A stretch of 64,000 bases of DNA from positions 1,292,698 through 1,356,697 of the forward strand of contig JAAVVV010000001.1 of the NCBI GenBank assembly GCA_023910605.1. Direction: 5' to 3'. The DNA is from Bosea sp. (in: a-proteobacteria). Lineage in GTDB: Bacteria; Pseudomonadota; Alphaproteobacteria; Rhizobiales; Beijerinckiaceae. The position numbers and the translations under genes are program-made. Positions 16,238 to 25,343 of the stretch are shown piece by piece; the stretch's first letter is position 1; the number at the start of each line of letters is the position of its first letter. Under the pieces are notes generated by a model. The model was not told the DNA's origin, made no database searches, and worked only from the letters and a program-made list of their open reading frames with translations.

Positions 16238-17356
16238 TCAAGAGAACGCCCTGTATAGGTAACCCTTCGGAATCGAGGCGGAATCGGCAATGGCAATCTC
16301 AAGCATCTTTCCATGGAGCGGAGAGAGCGTGCACGCAGGGTCTGTCGCGGCGGCATCCCCTGCGAAAAGCATGGCCTGGCAGCGGCACCCCCCGAAATCA
16401 CGATCCTTGCGGTCACAGCTGCGACAGGGTTCCTGCATCCAGGCCGTGCCGCGGTAGGCATTGAAGGCGGCAGAATTCTGCCAGATGTCGGAAAGGCTCC
16501 TGTCCCTGACGTTGTCGAACACAAGGCCCGGAATTGTCTCTGCAGCATGGCACGGAAGGGCCTTGCCTGATGGCGTGATGTTCATCAATTGCGCGCCCCA
16601 GCCGCCCATGCAGGGCTTTGGATAGGTGGCATAGTAATCCGGGGTGACGCTGTCGATCACGAGCCGCCCCTTGGTCCGGGCGCGCTCATGAGCGACATCA
16701 GTGACCGCCTGATCGACCTGGTCACGGGTGGGCATGAGTTGTCCACGGTTGGCGACAGCCCAGCCGTAATACTGCACATGGGCGATCTCGATGCGTGCGG
16801 CACCCCAGTCCTCAGCCAGCCGCACCAGCTCCGGGATCTGCGCCACATTGCCACGATGCACGACCGCATTCACGGTGAGGCGCAGGCCGAGACGCGCTAT
16901 CTCCGCGGCAAGCAGGCGTTTTGCCGCCGCCGCGCCCTTGAAGCCGGCGACAACATCCGCTGCGGCTGCGTCGACGCCCTGTATGGATAGCTGCACATGA
17001 TCTAGGCCTGCTTGTGCTGCCCGCACGAGGGCATCTGGCGTGAAGCCTACGCCGGACGTGATCAGGTTGGTGTACAGTCCGGCCTTGGCAGCCTCGGCGA
17101 TCAGGTCAGCGATGTCGGGCCTCAGCATCGGCTCGCCGCCGGAAAAGTAGATCTGCAGAACGCCCATGGCGGCAGCTTCCGCAATGATCCGCTTCCAGGT
17201 CGCGGTGTCAAGCTCGCCCGAGCGGCGCTCGAGTTCCAGCGGATTCGAGCAATAAGGGCATCTGAGAACGCAGCGATGGGTCAGTTCCGCCAGCAGCCCA
17301 AGCGGAGGCTGGACCTTCCGATCGAGCCGCTCGCCCGCCGAGGATGGGGCGCTCAT
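16238..17356 (-). CDS. pqqE: PQQ biosynthesis radical SAM enzyme PqqE
   Basis: 372 residues. The radical SAM CxxxCxxC cluster is in [16 protein letters not shown]. Auxiliary SPASM cysteines appear in [33 protein letters not shown]. PqqE makes the first carbon-carbon bond between the Glu and Tyr side chains of the PqqA peptide, helped by PqqD. Its start codon overlaps the pqqD stop by one base. Last gene of the pqqABCDE operon, cytoplasmic. Length and all cluster motifs are normal. Confidence 0.97.
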   Translation of the reverse strand: MSAPSSAGERLDRKVQPPLGLLAELTHRCVLRCPYCSNPLELERRSGELDTATWKRIIAEAAAMGVLQIYFSGGEPMLRPDIADLIAEAAKAGLYTNLITSGVGFTPDALVRAAQAGLDHVQLSIQGVDAAAADVVAGFKGAAAAKRLLAAEIARLGLRLTVNAVVHRGNVAQIPELVRLAEDWGAARIEIAHVQYYGWAVANRGQLMPTRDQVDQAVTDVAHERARTKGRLVIDSVTPDYYATYPKPCMGGWGAQLMNITPSGKALPCHAAETIPGLVFDNVRDRSLSDIWQNSAAFNAYRGTAWMQEPCRSCDRKDRDFGGCRCQAMLFAGDAAATDPACTLSPLHGKMLEIAIADSASIPKGYLYRAFS

Positions 17357-17649
17357 CAGGCGTCCGCCACAGGTTCGAGCATGCGAAGCTCCATGAGGTG
17401 TGAAACAAAGTTCGAGACATCGTTGCAGATTTCGTCCAGCGGGGCATGGAATGCTTCGGCCAGTTCCTGTGTGATGGCCGCGATCGTCCGTCTCCCGTCA
17501 ATCCGCTGCAGGATCTCGACGGCCACATCATCCGGCTCGAAGACCCTCTCCGGTCCCAGCAGGAACCACTTCTGGCGCACCTCGTTGAACCGCAGTTTAA
17601 CGCCGCGGGGCAGCCTGATGATGCTCGCGGCGTCAATTGCGGCCGTCAT
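17356..17649 (-). CDS. pqqD: PQQ biosynthesis peptide chaperone PqqD
   Basis: 97 residues with the family pattern [22 protein letters not shown], then [20 protein letters not shown] and a C-terminal winged-helix-like [11 protein letters not shown]. PqqD binds the PqqA precursor (RRE fold) and presents it to PqqE. It overlaps pqqC at its 5' end and pqqE at its 3' end, implying translational coupling. Confidence 0.95.
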   Translation of the reverse strand: MTAAIDAASIIRLPRGVKLRFNEVRQKWFLLGPERVFEPDDVAVEILQRIDGRRTIAAITQELAEAFHAPLDEICNDVSNFVSHLMELRMLEPVADA

Positions 17650-18383
17650 GCAGACGTCTCCAGCCGATAGGCTCCGGGCGGCGGATGCCCCGGCTCCAGA
17701 TAGGCGTGGTGGAGCGCGTCAAGTTGAGCCCAGAGCACATCGCACTTGAATTCGAGCGCCTTGATGGCAGCCCTCTGCTGCTCCGCCGTCGTCGCATGCG
17801 TTCTCACATAGTCGATGGCGAAATCCACATCACGGGCAGCCTGCGTCGGGCGCTTGTCGAAATACGCCATCGTCTCGTGCGTGATGAATGAATAGTTCGC
17901 GAGCATGCCGCTGACCCGCTCGCGAATGATCTGGGGAGAGAACATCTCGGTTAGCGATGAAGCGATGGCCTCCAGAAGACTCTTTTCCCTTACAAAATGC
18001 ACATAAGCTTCAACCGCGAATTTCGTCGCAGGCAGGACGCCGATGCCGGCCTCGACATCTTTGTTGCTGAAGCCGAAGCTTGCCGTCAGTTTCTGCCACC
18101 TTGCGAAGCCTCCATCGCCTTCGTGCTCACCATCGTGATCGACGATGCGCTGCCGCCAGCTGCGCCGAAGCTCGGGCGTCGGCAATCTGGCCAGCAAGGT
18201 GGCATCCTTCACCGGGATCATTGCCTGATAATAGGACCGGTTCAGCGCCCAGGCGCCCACCTGCTCACGCGAGAGCTTGCCGTCATGGAGCAGGCGATGA
18301 AACGGATGCAGATTGTGATAGCGCGTGGCGCCGACATTCCTGAGCGCTTGCTCGAGCTCTTCCGGTGACATCCTGGCAGTCAT
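17646..18383 (-). CDS. pqqC: Pyrroloquinoline-quinone synthase PqqC
   Basis: 245 residues of the TenA/haem-oxygenase-like fold. Family signatures include YHNLHPFHRLLHDGKLS, WALNRSYYQAMIPVKDA, RRSWRQRIVDHDGE and VLWAQLDALHHAYLEPGHPPPG. It performs the final ring closure and eight-electron oxidation to PQQ using oxygen without cofactor. Overlaps pqqB by ATGA and pqqD by 4 bp. Confidence 0.97.
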   Translation of the reverse strand: MTARMSPEELEQALRNVGATRYHNLHPFHRLLHDGKLSREQVGAWALNRSYYQAMIPVKDATLLARLPTPELRRSWRQRIVDHDGEHEGDGGFARWQKLTASFGFSNKDVEAGIGVLPATKFAVEAYVHFVREKSLLEAIASSLTEMFSPQIIRERVSGMLANYSFITHETMAYFDKRPTQAARDVDFAIDYVRTHATTAEQQRAAIKALEFKCDVLWAQLDALHHAYLEPGHPPPGAYRLETSA

Positions 18384-19294
18384 GGTGTGAACTCCATACC
18401 GTCTTCTGCAACCACCCAGCCAGCAGCCGTGACCTGTTGATGTTCAGGCGAACCATCAACGATCATCGGGTTGCTGTTGTTGATGTGCAAGAATACTTTC
18501 TGGCGCACCTCCAGCGTCGAAAACGCCTCAAGCGTGCCGCCCGGACCGCTGACCGGCATATGACCCATGCGGCGACCGGTCTTTGGGCCCAGTCCGAGCC
18601 GGATCATTTCATCGTCGGTGAAGAGCGTGCCATCAAAGAACACGAGCGTTGCGCCTTTGATGCGGTGACGCAAGGCCTCGGTCATCGCTGCGCATCCTGG
18701 GATGTAGAGCGCCTTGCGGCCCGATCCAGCTTCGATCGAAACACCCACGGTCCGGCCATCATCGATCTCGGTCTCTACCGTCTCTCCCTCGCCCCACAAG
18801 GGCGCTTTCCCGGGCACGGAGAACAGTTCGAGCTCGATGCCTGGCGCCGGACTGAAGGGCTGGTCAGGCTGCACCTCGATGCGCTTCACCACATCATCCG
18901 CCATGACCTGAAACACCGGGTTCCGGCGCAGGGCTTCCAGAACATGCGATGTTGCAAGGACCTTGAGAGGCCAGCGCTCTCGCAGGCCAAGCAGACCCGC
19001 CACGTGGTCGACATCGGCGTTGGTCAGCACGACGGCTGCAATAGGACTGTGCCGGAGGCCGCCTTGCGGGTGGAGAGGCGGGTTCGCCATGATCTGTTGG
19101 CGAATGTCAGGAGACGCGTTGACCAGCACCCATGTGCCATCGTTGCCCTTGAGCGCCAGGGATGACTGCGTTCGCGGCTTGACGCGTGAATCGCCCGCCC
19201 AAGCCAATTGGCAAACCGGGCACCGGCAATTCCATTGCGGGAAGCCACCACCGGCAGCTGACCCGAGAATGCGAATCGCAGGAGACGCATCCAT
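18380..19294 (-). CDS. pqqB: PQQ biosynthesis metallo-hydroxylase PqqB
   Basis: 304 residues of the metallo-beta-lactamase fold. It starts MDASPAIRILGSAAGGGFPQ with the cysteine pair in WNCRCPVCQLAW, then TNADVDHVAGLLGLRE (metal-binding TNADxDH), and MGHMPVSGPGG and VFLHINNSNPM near the end. PqqB is the iron hydroxylase that processes the Glu-Tyr intermediate. GGAGG lies a few bases before the ATG, and pqqA is 18 bp upstream. Confidence 0.97.
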   Translation of the reverse strand: MDASPAIRILGSAAGGGFPQWNCRCPVCQLAWAGDSRVKPRTQSSLALKGNDGTWVLVNASPDIRQQIMANPPLHPQGGLRHSPIAAVVLTNADVDHVAGLLGLRERWPLKVLATSHVLEALRRNPVFQVMADDVVKRIEVQPDQPFSPAPGIELELFSVPGKAPLWGEGETVETEIDDGRTVGVSIEAGSGRKALYIPGCAAMTEALRHRIKGATLVFFDGTLFTDDEMIRLGLGPKTGRRMGHMPVSGPGGTLEAFSTLEVRQKVFLHINNSNPMIVDGSPEHQQVTAAGWVVAEDGMEFTP

Positions 19295-19312
19295 CGGATC
19301 AGCCTCCGGAGA

Positions 19313-19393
19313 CTAGATCTCGGCGTCGGCGTAGGTGCTGACCTCGCATCCGCAGGACTTCTCAACGATGACAGGCTTTTTCCAAGTGCGCAT
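19313..19393 (-). CDS. pqqA: PQQ precursor peptide PqqA
   Basis: A 26-residue peptide beginning MRTWKKPVIVEK and ending EVSTYADAEI, too short for standard gene callers. The substrate Glu and Tyr are correctly spaced (ExxxY in CEVSTYAD), and the MRTWKKP N-terminus is typical for PqqA. The ribosome binding site AGGAGG lies just upstream of the ATG. The Cys-Gly-Cys directly before the cross-linked Glu is unusual compared with the common GFEVTMY core. TTGCCA (about 19461) and TCATAG 16 bp further form a plausible promoter. Confidence 0.92.
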   Translation of the reverse strand: MRTWKKPVIVEKSCGCEVSTYADAEI

Positions 19394-19498
19394 GGGTTTC
19401 CTCCTCGTACTGAACGTGACAACCACGACAGCAACAAGACTATGATCACAATCCGCATGCATGGCAAGTGTTGGTGGCGTTGTCGTTCAGGCCTTGTC

Positions 19499-19680
19499 AG
19501 GTTTACTTCTGTGGTCCGCAAAGGTTCTATAGCCGATCCCGTCAACAGGCGGAGGCGGTGATGGCTTTCCAATGGGCGAAGGCCCGGAGCCTGTGCAGGT
19601 TGAAGCCAAGTGCGGAGCGACTTGAGCCGGGCAGGAAGAAGAGATTGCGGACGGGGGATAAGGGCCCGATAGCGCCCATC
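19499..19680 (-). pseudogene. Insertion-sequence end with transposase C-terminal remnant, copy B
   Basis: The minus strand encodes VRNLFFLPGSSRSALGFNL then HRLRAFAHWKAITASA before the frame closes, which resembles the extreme C-terminus of a transposase. The last about 65 bp match 13750-13815 in inverted orientation. The family is uncertain. It fills much of the gap between pqqA and the SDR gene; the rest of 19394-19847 holds only the pqqA promoter. Confidence 0.45.
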
Positions 19681-19847
19681 TCGCTGGTTGACGCTGCTTC
19701 CTTGGTCACCGCCCTGCCGCCGACGATCCAGCGCATCGCCGGATCACGCCCGAGGCGGTCGGCATCATTGACATCCTCGTATCCGGCGAGACGACCAAAC
19801 ACCGATTGCCGGAACTGCGCCGCACCCGTTGAGACGAGGATAGCCGA

Positions 19848-20570
19848 ATGGCTCATGTGCCCGGTTTTTCTGATGATCTTTTCCAAGGCAAGCAAGTCGT
19901 AGTCACCGGGGCTGCCGGGGGCATAGGCCGTGCCATCGTGGCGGCATTCGCTGCCTGCGGTGCCGACCTGATCAGGATTGACCGCTCGGAAGCCGTCCCC
20001 CAAGGCGAACAGGGCTGGATCGGCTGCGATCTTGCCGACCGGGCATCGCTGCAGGAAGCTGCGGCCCGCATCTCGGGCCCGATCGCGGCCCTGATCAACT
20101 GTGCCGGAGTATTCCGCCGGATGCCCCTGACCGAGGCGGGGGCTGAGGCCGAATGGGACAGGACGCTTGCCATCAACCTGACCGCGCCCTTCCTTCTGAC
20201 CCGGGCGTTGGTTTCGCAACTGAAAGGGGGCGCTGTTGTCAGCATAACCTCGGTCCGCGCTGAAACATCGGCCGAGCGCGCCTCAGCTTACACGGCGTCG
20301 AAAGGTGGATTGGCCGCCCTGACCTTGGCGCTGGCCGACGAGTTGGCCCCTTTGAACATCCGCGCCAATGCGGTTGCACCCGGCGATGTTGACACGGTGA
20401 TGGGGCAAACCGATCCGGCTATATCAGCCAAGCTATTTGCCCGAACCCCTCTGAAACGTATGGCACGTCCAGAAGAGGTAGCGGCCGCCTGTGTATTTCT
20501 TGCTTCGCCGCTCGCCTCGCACGTTACCGGCTCAACCCTTCGCGTCGATGGCGGATTTCTTGCGGTGTAA
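19848..20570 (+). CDS. Short-chain dehydrogenase/reductase
   Basis: 240 residues of a classical SDR. The nucleotide-binding motif is VVVTGAAGGIGRAI, NxAG is ALINCAGVF, the catalytic Ser is in VVSITSVRAE and Tyr/Lys are in YTASKGG. The C-terminal GSTLRVDGGFLAV is typical. An acidic residue (IRIDRSE) after beta-2 suggests NAD preference. Best matches in memory are 2-keto-3-deoxygluconate or polyol-type reductases, but substrate is unassigned. It is oriented away from pqqA and separated from it by insertion-sequence debris, so it is probably an independent unit. Confidence 0.88.
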   Translation: MAHVPGFSDDLFQGKQVVVTGAAGGIGRAIVAAFAACGADLIRIDRSEAVPQGEQGWIGCDLADRASLQEAAARISGPIAALINCAGVFRRMPLTEAGAEAEWDRTLAINLTAPFLLTRALVSQLKGGAVVSITSVRAETSAERASAYTASKGGLAALTLALADELAPLNIRANAVAPGDVDTVMGQTDPAISAKLFARTPLKRMARPEEVAAACVFLASPLASHVTGSTLRVDGGFLAV

Positions 20571-20919
20571 AAGAGAACGATGAACCAGCAATCCTCCCTG
20601 CGTGAAGACACGGAATCTGTCTCATGGATGCTGACGGGGAACAGTCCTCAGCTTTCCTTCATTGCCGATGCTCCAAGATACCGAGTTCCTCGGCCCTCCC
20701 ATATCCAGGTGAAGTCGTAGTTCGTCATTGGGCCGTCGGGGGCCTGCCGTCCGGAGCCGTTCTCCAGCATCTTGGAGCCAGGCGATCACCTTGTCCCGGC
20801 CCCTGGCCGTCTTTGCAGGGTGGCGTAGCTTGACGAACTGCCAGAAAAGGCGAGCATCGATCCGTTTCAAATCGACCCGATCTTGGAACGGCGCACGTCA
20901 CCTTGCCCGGCGGCACACG
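20571..20919. other. Intergenic, 349 bp, possible degraded ORF and a short direct repeat
   Basis: A minus-strand open frame of 82 codons (20622-20870, MKRIDARLFWQFVKLRHPAK) resembles real coding sequence but matches no family I know. At 20895-20935 the motif CACGTCAC(C/T)TTGCCCGGCGG occurs twice in tandem; the second copy contains the stop codon and last codons of the downstream sugar dehydratase. The duplication looks like a mobile-element edge. Confidence 0.35.
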
Positions 20920-22896
20920 TCACTTTGCCCGGCGGCGCCGGGCGTCCTCGATCGAAATCAGGCTGGCCTCGCCGCCCTCGGTCAAGCCGGCAGCCTCGAC
21001 CGTGATTGCGCGATGGCCGCGCGTGCGACGCAACTCCGGAACGATCTTGGCCAGCGCCTCAAGGGCGACGCCCTCGTCGAGCGTCTCGACGGCTGTGCGG
21101 CACCGGTCGATCATCTGCCTGACCAAGGCGCCGTCGACGACGCGGGTCCGCGCCACGCGCAGCCACGGATCACCGGTGACGAGCTCCTCCTCGCCTGCTT
21201 CGAAGAGCTCCTCGAACAGCTTCTCGCCCGGCCTCAGGCCCGTGAACTGGATCTTGATGTCGACATGAGGCCGCAGGCCGGACAACTGGATCATGCGGCT
21301 CGCGAGGTCGGCGATGCGCACGGGCTTGCCCATGTCGAGCACATAGATGCCGCAGCGTTCGGCCCCCGGCTCCAGCCCCTTCGCCGAGGTGGCGAGCACA
21401 AGGCGCACCGCCTCTGGAATCGTCATGAAGTAACGCTCGATGTCGGGATGCGTGACGGTGACGGGGCCGCCTCGCGCGATCTGGCTCGCGAAGAGCGGCA
21501 CCACCGAGCCCGTGGAGCCCAGAACGTTGCCAAAGCGCACGGTGAGGAAGCGGGTGGTCCCGGAGGCGCTGTCCAGAGTCTGGCAGTAGGCCTCCGCGAA
21601 GCGCTTCGTCGCCCCCATGATGTTGGTCGGGTTAACCGCCTTGTCGGTCGAGATCAGCACGAAGGCCTTGCACCCGGACGCGATGGCGGCGTCAGCCACG
21701 ATCTGCGTGCCCAGCACATTGGTGTGGATTCCCTGCAGCGCGTTGGCTTCCAGAAGCGGCACATGCTTGAGGGCGGCGGCATGGAAGATGATGTCCGGCC
21801 GCTCGCGCGTGAAAACGGCATGAACATGGGCGCTCTGGCGCACGTCGCACAGGACGCTGGAAAAGGACCCCGCCGCCGCTGTGCAAGCCAGTTGCCGGTC
21901 GATCTGGTAAAGGTTGAACTCGCTGGACTCGACGAGGGTCATCCACTCGGGGTTGAACGAGGCGATCTGGCGCACAAGTTCAGAGCCGATCGAGCCGCCT
22001 GCGCCGGTGATGAGCACGCGCCGCCCGCGGATGAGGCGCGCCACCGACTCGAGGTTGAGCGTGATGTCGTCACGCTCGAGCAGGTCCTCGACGCGCAGCG
22101 CGCGTGGATTCAGATCGCGTGTTCCGCTCCCGGCGGCATCAAGCTCCACAAGGTTCGGCAGCCGGTAGGTCACGATGCCATGCTCCGAGGCGGCCTCGAG
22201 AATCCCGGCGATGACCTCGTCCTTCAGCCGCGCTGGAGCCAGGATGAGCTTGCCGACAGGCAGGCCCCGATGCGCGAACCGTGTGACGATGCTTCCCAGA
22301 TCGGCCAGCGTTCCCAGCACGGGCACCCGGTGCATGTGGCGGCCCACATGGCGCCCGCTGTGGTCGATGATGCCCAGCACATGATAGGACGGGTTTCTCT
22401 CGCGAGCGAGCGCCCGGATGAAGTTCGAGGCCCCGTCGCAGTAGCCATACAGCAGCACAGGCTCGGACGACACGCCGCGCGCGCTCCCCGACTTCACCCG
22501 CGTGTGGCGTTCCTTGAACAGGCGGAACATCAGGCGCGGGCCGCCCATCATCATGACCATCAGGCCGAGAGCCAGCACCGGCACGGATCCCGGCACATTC
22601 ACCAGCCGCGTGAAGAGAAATGCCGCCAGCGTCGAGATTGCGGTGGTGATGATCGCGCTGGCGATGATGCCGCCGAGATCGGAAATCGACGCATATCGCC
22701 ATGAGCCGCGATTGAGCCCGACCGCGAACGCCATGACCGGCGCAAGCCCGACGAAGATCACAAACAGCACCAGGAACCCGCCTTCGAACGGGGGCAGGTC
22801 ACCGGTGCGGATCAGATAGGCGAGGGGCAACGCTGCAACCGCCACCCCAATGTCATGCAGGGTGGCCAGGACGCGGAGCAGGACAACACGTGACAT
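20920..22896 (-). CDS. CapD/WbpM-family nucleotide-sugar 4,6-dehydratase
   Basis: 658 residues from ATG at 22896, with AGGA upstream; a TTG seven codons earlier is possible. Four to five N-terminal membrane helices (to about residue 115) are followed by a CoA-binding-like domain with VLLYGYCDGASNFIRAL. The extended SDR catalytic domain starts at about 290 with VLITGAGGSIGSELVRQI. The catalytic region is LISTDKAVNPTNIMGATKR, in which Met replaces Tyr as usual for this family. The RPGEKLFEELF motif is near the C-terminus. It converts UDP-GlcNAc-type sugars for surface polysaccharide synthesis at the inner membrane. No glycan genes adjoin it. Confidence 0.93.
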   Translation of the reverse strand: MSRVVLLRVLATLHDIGVAVAALPLAYLIRTGDLPPFEGGFLVLFVIFVGLAPVMAFAVGLNRGSWRYASISDLGGIIASAIITTAISTLAAFLFTRLVNVPGSVPVLALGLMVMMMGGPRLMFRLFKERHTRVKSGSARGVSSEPVLLYGYCDGASNFIRALARERNPSYHVLGIIDHSGRHVGRHMHRVPVLGTLADLGSIVTRFAHRGLPVGKLILAPARLKDEVIAGILEAASEHGIVTYRLPNLVELDAAGSGTRDLNPRALRVEDLLERDDITLNLESVARLIRGRRVLITGAGGSIGSELVRQIASFNPEWMTLVESSEFNLYQIDRQLACTAAAGSFSSVLCDVRQSAHVHAVFTRERPDIIFHAAALKHVPLLEANALQGIHTNVLGTQIVADAAIASGCKAFVLISTDKAVNPTNIMGATKRFAEAYCQTLDSASGTTRFLTVRFGNVLGSTGSVVPLFASQIARGGPVTVTHPDIERYFMTIPEAVRLVLATSAKGLEPGAERCGIYVLDMGKPVRIADLASRMIQLSGLRPHVDIKIQFTGLRPGEKLFEELFEAGEEELVTGDPWLRVARTRVVDGALVRQMIDRCRTAVETLDEGVALEALAKIVPELRRTRGHRAITVEAAGLTEGGEASLISIEDARRRRAK

Positions 22897-23024
22897 GAAC
22901 ACAATCCTGTAAGCCAACCCGCCTGCTTGTGATCGACTCGATCAGTGTACGCCAACCCGCCACCAATCCCTAGCGCCTTGCATTTCTTTAACGACAAATG
23001 ATGTATGCCGCAAGGTCAAGCACC

Positions 23025-23230
23025 CGGACGTGGTGCAGCTTCTGAGCGCCACTGGCCGCTATCGGGATCGGCCCGGGCGGTTGATGTCAGGCCGCCACGA
23101 TGGGGTCAGGTTGACGATGGGTTTGTCGCTCATCGGCGCGATGGTTTCCAGCGTCATGTGGCGTGCGCGCTGGACGGCCCATTCATCGTTCTGTTCGCGC
23201 AGGATGGCGCCGACGAGCCGATCATGCTCG
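23025..23230 (-). pseudogene. IS256-family C-terminal remnant
   Basis: This segment matches 8735-8925 with many substitutions: an end sequence CGGACGTGGTGCAGCTTCTG followed on the minus strand by a transposase tail ([20 protein letters not shown]). Only the left end and about 50 codons persist. The remainder of the gap 22897-23416 holds no other recognisable gene. Confidence 0.8.
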
Positions 23231-23416
23231 CGGCGCGGCCGCCGGGGATGGCATCCGCGAAGTCCGCCATGACGGCGTGGTGATGATCATGGGAGAAAAG
23301 CCATCGGGGCCGCGTCCGTGCCGTCGGCGCGCTGGCCGGTTGATCGCGGCCGGGCTTCCAAAGCGGCGAAGCTGGCGTTAAGCCTCATGGCCGCGCCCTG
23401 AGGCCCCGAGCCGGAC

Positions 23417-24388
23417 ATGACAATGCCAGACCGTCGCCCTGCCCGCATCATCTGTCTTGGTGGCGCGGTCATCGACAGGAAGCTCATCGCCATCGAGCCG
23501 GTGCGGCCCGGCACGTCGAACCCGGCGCGCGGGTCAATCGGCTTCGGCGGCGTGGCGCGCAATGTCACCGAGAACCTCGCCCGGCTGGGCTGCGAGGTCG
23601 GCTTTCTCTCCTGCGTGGGCGATGACCCGTCCGGCCGCGCCCTGCTCGGCCATCTGGCGGGGCTCGGCGTCGATGTGTCCGGGGTCAGGACCGTGAGCGG
23701 CGCCGCGACAGCCGAATACGTCGCCATCCTCGAGCCTGGCGGCGCGCTTCATCTGGCCGCCGCCGACATGGCCATCCTCGACGGGCTTTACGGCCCGCTG
23801 GTCGCGGATGCGGTGGAGGCTGCTTGCGGCGCGGATTGGCTCTTCGCCGATTGCAACGCCAGCGCCGAGGCGCTCGCCGAACTCATTGCCCATGCACGCC
23901 GAACGGGCCTGGCCCTGGCCATCGACGTCATCTCCACGCCCAAGGCCCGCCGCCTGCCGCAGGATCTGCGCGGCCTCGGCTGCCTGTTCCTCAACCGCGA
24001 CGAGGCATCCGCGATTCTGGGGCTTGAGGATGGCGAGCCCGAGTCCATGGCCGGGGCGCTCGGGCGGCGCGGGGCGGCGCGCATCGTGCTCACCATGGGC
24101 GCTGAAGGGGCGCTGGCATGGCAGGGCGGCTCGGGGGTCCGCATTCCGGCCGAGGCGGCCGGGGTGGTCGACGTCACCGGCGCGGGCGACGCCATGATCG
24201 CGGGCACGCTGCGCGGCCTTTGCGCGGGGCTTGATCTGCCAGGGGCTGCAAGGCTGGGCGCCCATGTCGCCGCCCGCACCGTCGCATCGTCGCTCAGCGT
24301 CAGCGATGCCCTCTCGCCAGCGCTGGCGGATCGGTTTATCGCCGCAGCCGGCGCCTCGTCCGCGCGAGCGGATGCGCGCGCTCCATGA
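23417..24388 (+). CDS. psuK: PfkB-family pseudouridine kinase
   Basis: 323 residues. PfkB signatures: GGAVIDRKL near the start, GGVARNVTENLARLG (substrate side) and VVDVTGAGDAMIAGTL with the catalytic Asp in GAGD. It phosphorylates pseudouridine to pseudouridine 5'-phosphate, the substrate of the enzyme encoded immediately downstream. The function follows from coupling with psuG. At its 3' end a 12-bp unit GCGCTCCATGAC is repeated three times (24379-24414), and the stop codon lies in the first copy. Confidence 0.92.
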   Translation: MTMPDRRPARIICLGGAVIDRKLIAIEPVRPGTSNPARGSIGFGGVARNVTENLARLGCEVGFLSCVGDDPSGRALLGHLAGLGVDVSGVRTVSGAATAEYVAILEPGGALHLAAADMAILDGLYGPLVADAVEAACGADWLFADCNASAEALAELIAHARRTGLALAIDVISTPKARRLPQDLRGLGCLFLNRDEASAILGLEDGEPESMAGALGRRGAARIVLTMGAEGALAWQGGSGVRIPAEAAGVVDVTGAGDAMIAGTLRGLCAGLDLPGAARLGAHVAARTVASSLSVSDALSPALADRFIAAAGASSARADARAP

Positions 24389-24434
24389 CGCGCTCCATGA
24401 CACGCTCCATGACAACGGTCCGAGGTTTGCGTCC

Positions 24435-25343
24435 ATGCTGAACGGTCATTGCCAGCCCACGCCCGAGGTCGCCGCAGCACTGGCAGAGGGCCGCCCTGTC
24501 GTGGCGCTTGAATCGACCATCATCACCCACGGCATGCCCTGGCCCGCCAATGTCGAGACGGCGCGGCGCGTCGAGGCCGAGGTGCGGGCCCATGGCGCGG
24601 TGCCGGCCACCATCGCCGTGCTCGGCGGCCGCATCGCCATTGGGCTCACAGATCGGCAGATGGAAGGGCTGGCGCAGGCGACCGGCGTGCTCAAGCTCTC
24701 GCGCGCCGATCTCGCCCATGCCGTCGCCAGCGGCGAGCCCGGCTCGACCACCGTGGCCGCGACGATGATCTGCGCGCATCTCGCCGGAATCGGTGTCTTC
24801 GCAACGGGCGGCATCGGCGGCGTGCATCGCGAGGCGGCCGAGACCTTCGATGTCTCGGCGGATCTGCAGGAGCTGGCGCGCACGCCTGTCACGGTGGTCT
24901 GCGCCGGCGCCAAGGCCATCCTCGACCTGCCCAAGACCTTCGAGATGCTGGAGACGCTGGGTGTGCCGGTCGTCGGCTTCGGCGTCGACAATCTTCCCGC
25001 CTTCTGGAGCCGCGATGGCGGCATCCGCGCGCCGATCCGGCTGGACAGCGCCGATGCCATCGCGCGGATGCTCAGGGTCCGCCACGAACTGGGCCTCGTC
25101 GGCGGCGCGCTGGTGTGCAATCCCGTCCCCGCCGAGCACGAGATCCCCGCGCCGGAGGTGGCCCGCTTCGTCGAGCGCGCGCTGGCCGATGCGGCGTGCG
25201 CCGGCGTCTCGGCCAAGGAGGTGACGCCTTATCTTCTCGGCCGGGTCCTGGAGCTGACCGATGGCCGCAGCCTCGCCACCAACATCGCACTCATCCGCTC
25301 CAATGCGGCGCTGGCGGCGCGCATTGCGGTGGCCATGGCCTAG
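24435..25343 (+). CDS. psuG: Pseudouridine-5'-phosphate glycosidase
   Basis: 302 residues from MLNGHCQPTPEVAAAL, with CGAGG upstream; an in-frame ATG at 24375 would add a repetitive leader. Family signatures VVALESTIITHGMPWPAN, GAVPATIAVLGGRI, GSTTVAATMICAHLAGI, FATGGIGGVHREA and VCAGAKAILD are all present. It splits pseudouridine 5'-phosphate into uracil and ribose 5-phosphate, completing pseudouridine salvage with psuK. It converges with the fadJ-like gene, overlapping by 4 bp. Confidence 0.96.
   Translation: MLNGHCQPTPEVAAALAEGRPVVALESTIITHGMPWPANVETARRVEAEVRAHGAVPATIAVLGGRIAIGLTDRQMEGLAQATGVLKLSRADLAHAVASGEPGSTTVAATMICAHLAGIGVFATGGIGGVHREAAETFDVSADLQELARTPVTVVCAGAKAILDLPKTFEMLETLGVPVVGFGVDNLPAFWSRDGGIRAPIRLDSADAIARMLRVRHELGLVGGALVCNPVPAEHEIPAPEVARFVERALADAACAGVSAKEVTPYLLGRVLELTDGRSLATNIALIRSNAALAARIAVAMA

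Noticed and set aside
20728..22704. 658-codon plus-strand frame opposite the CapD-like gene
   Set aside because: The composition (Arg, His, Gln-rich without domains) is that of an antisense shadow; the minus-strand protein has clear motifs.
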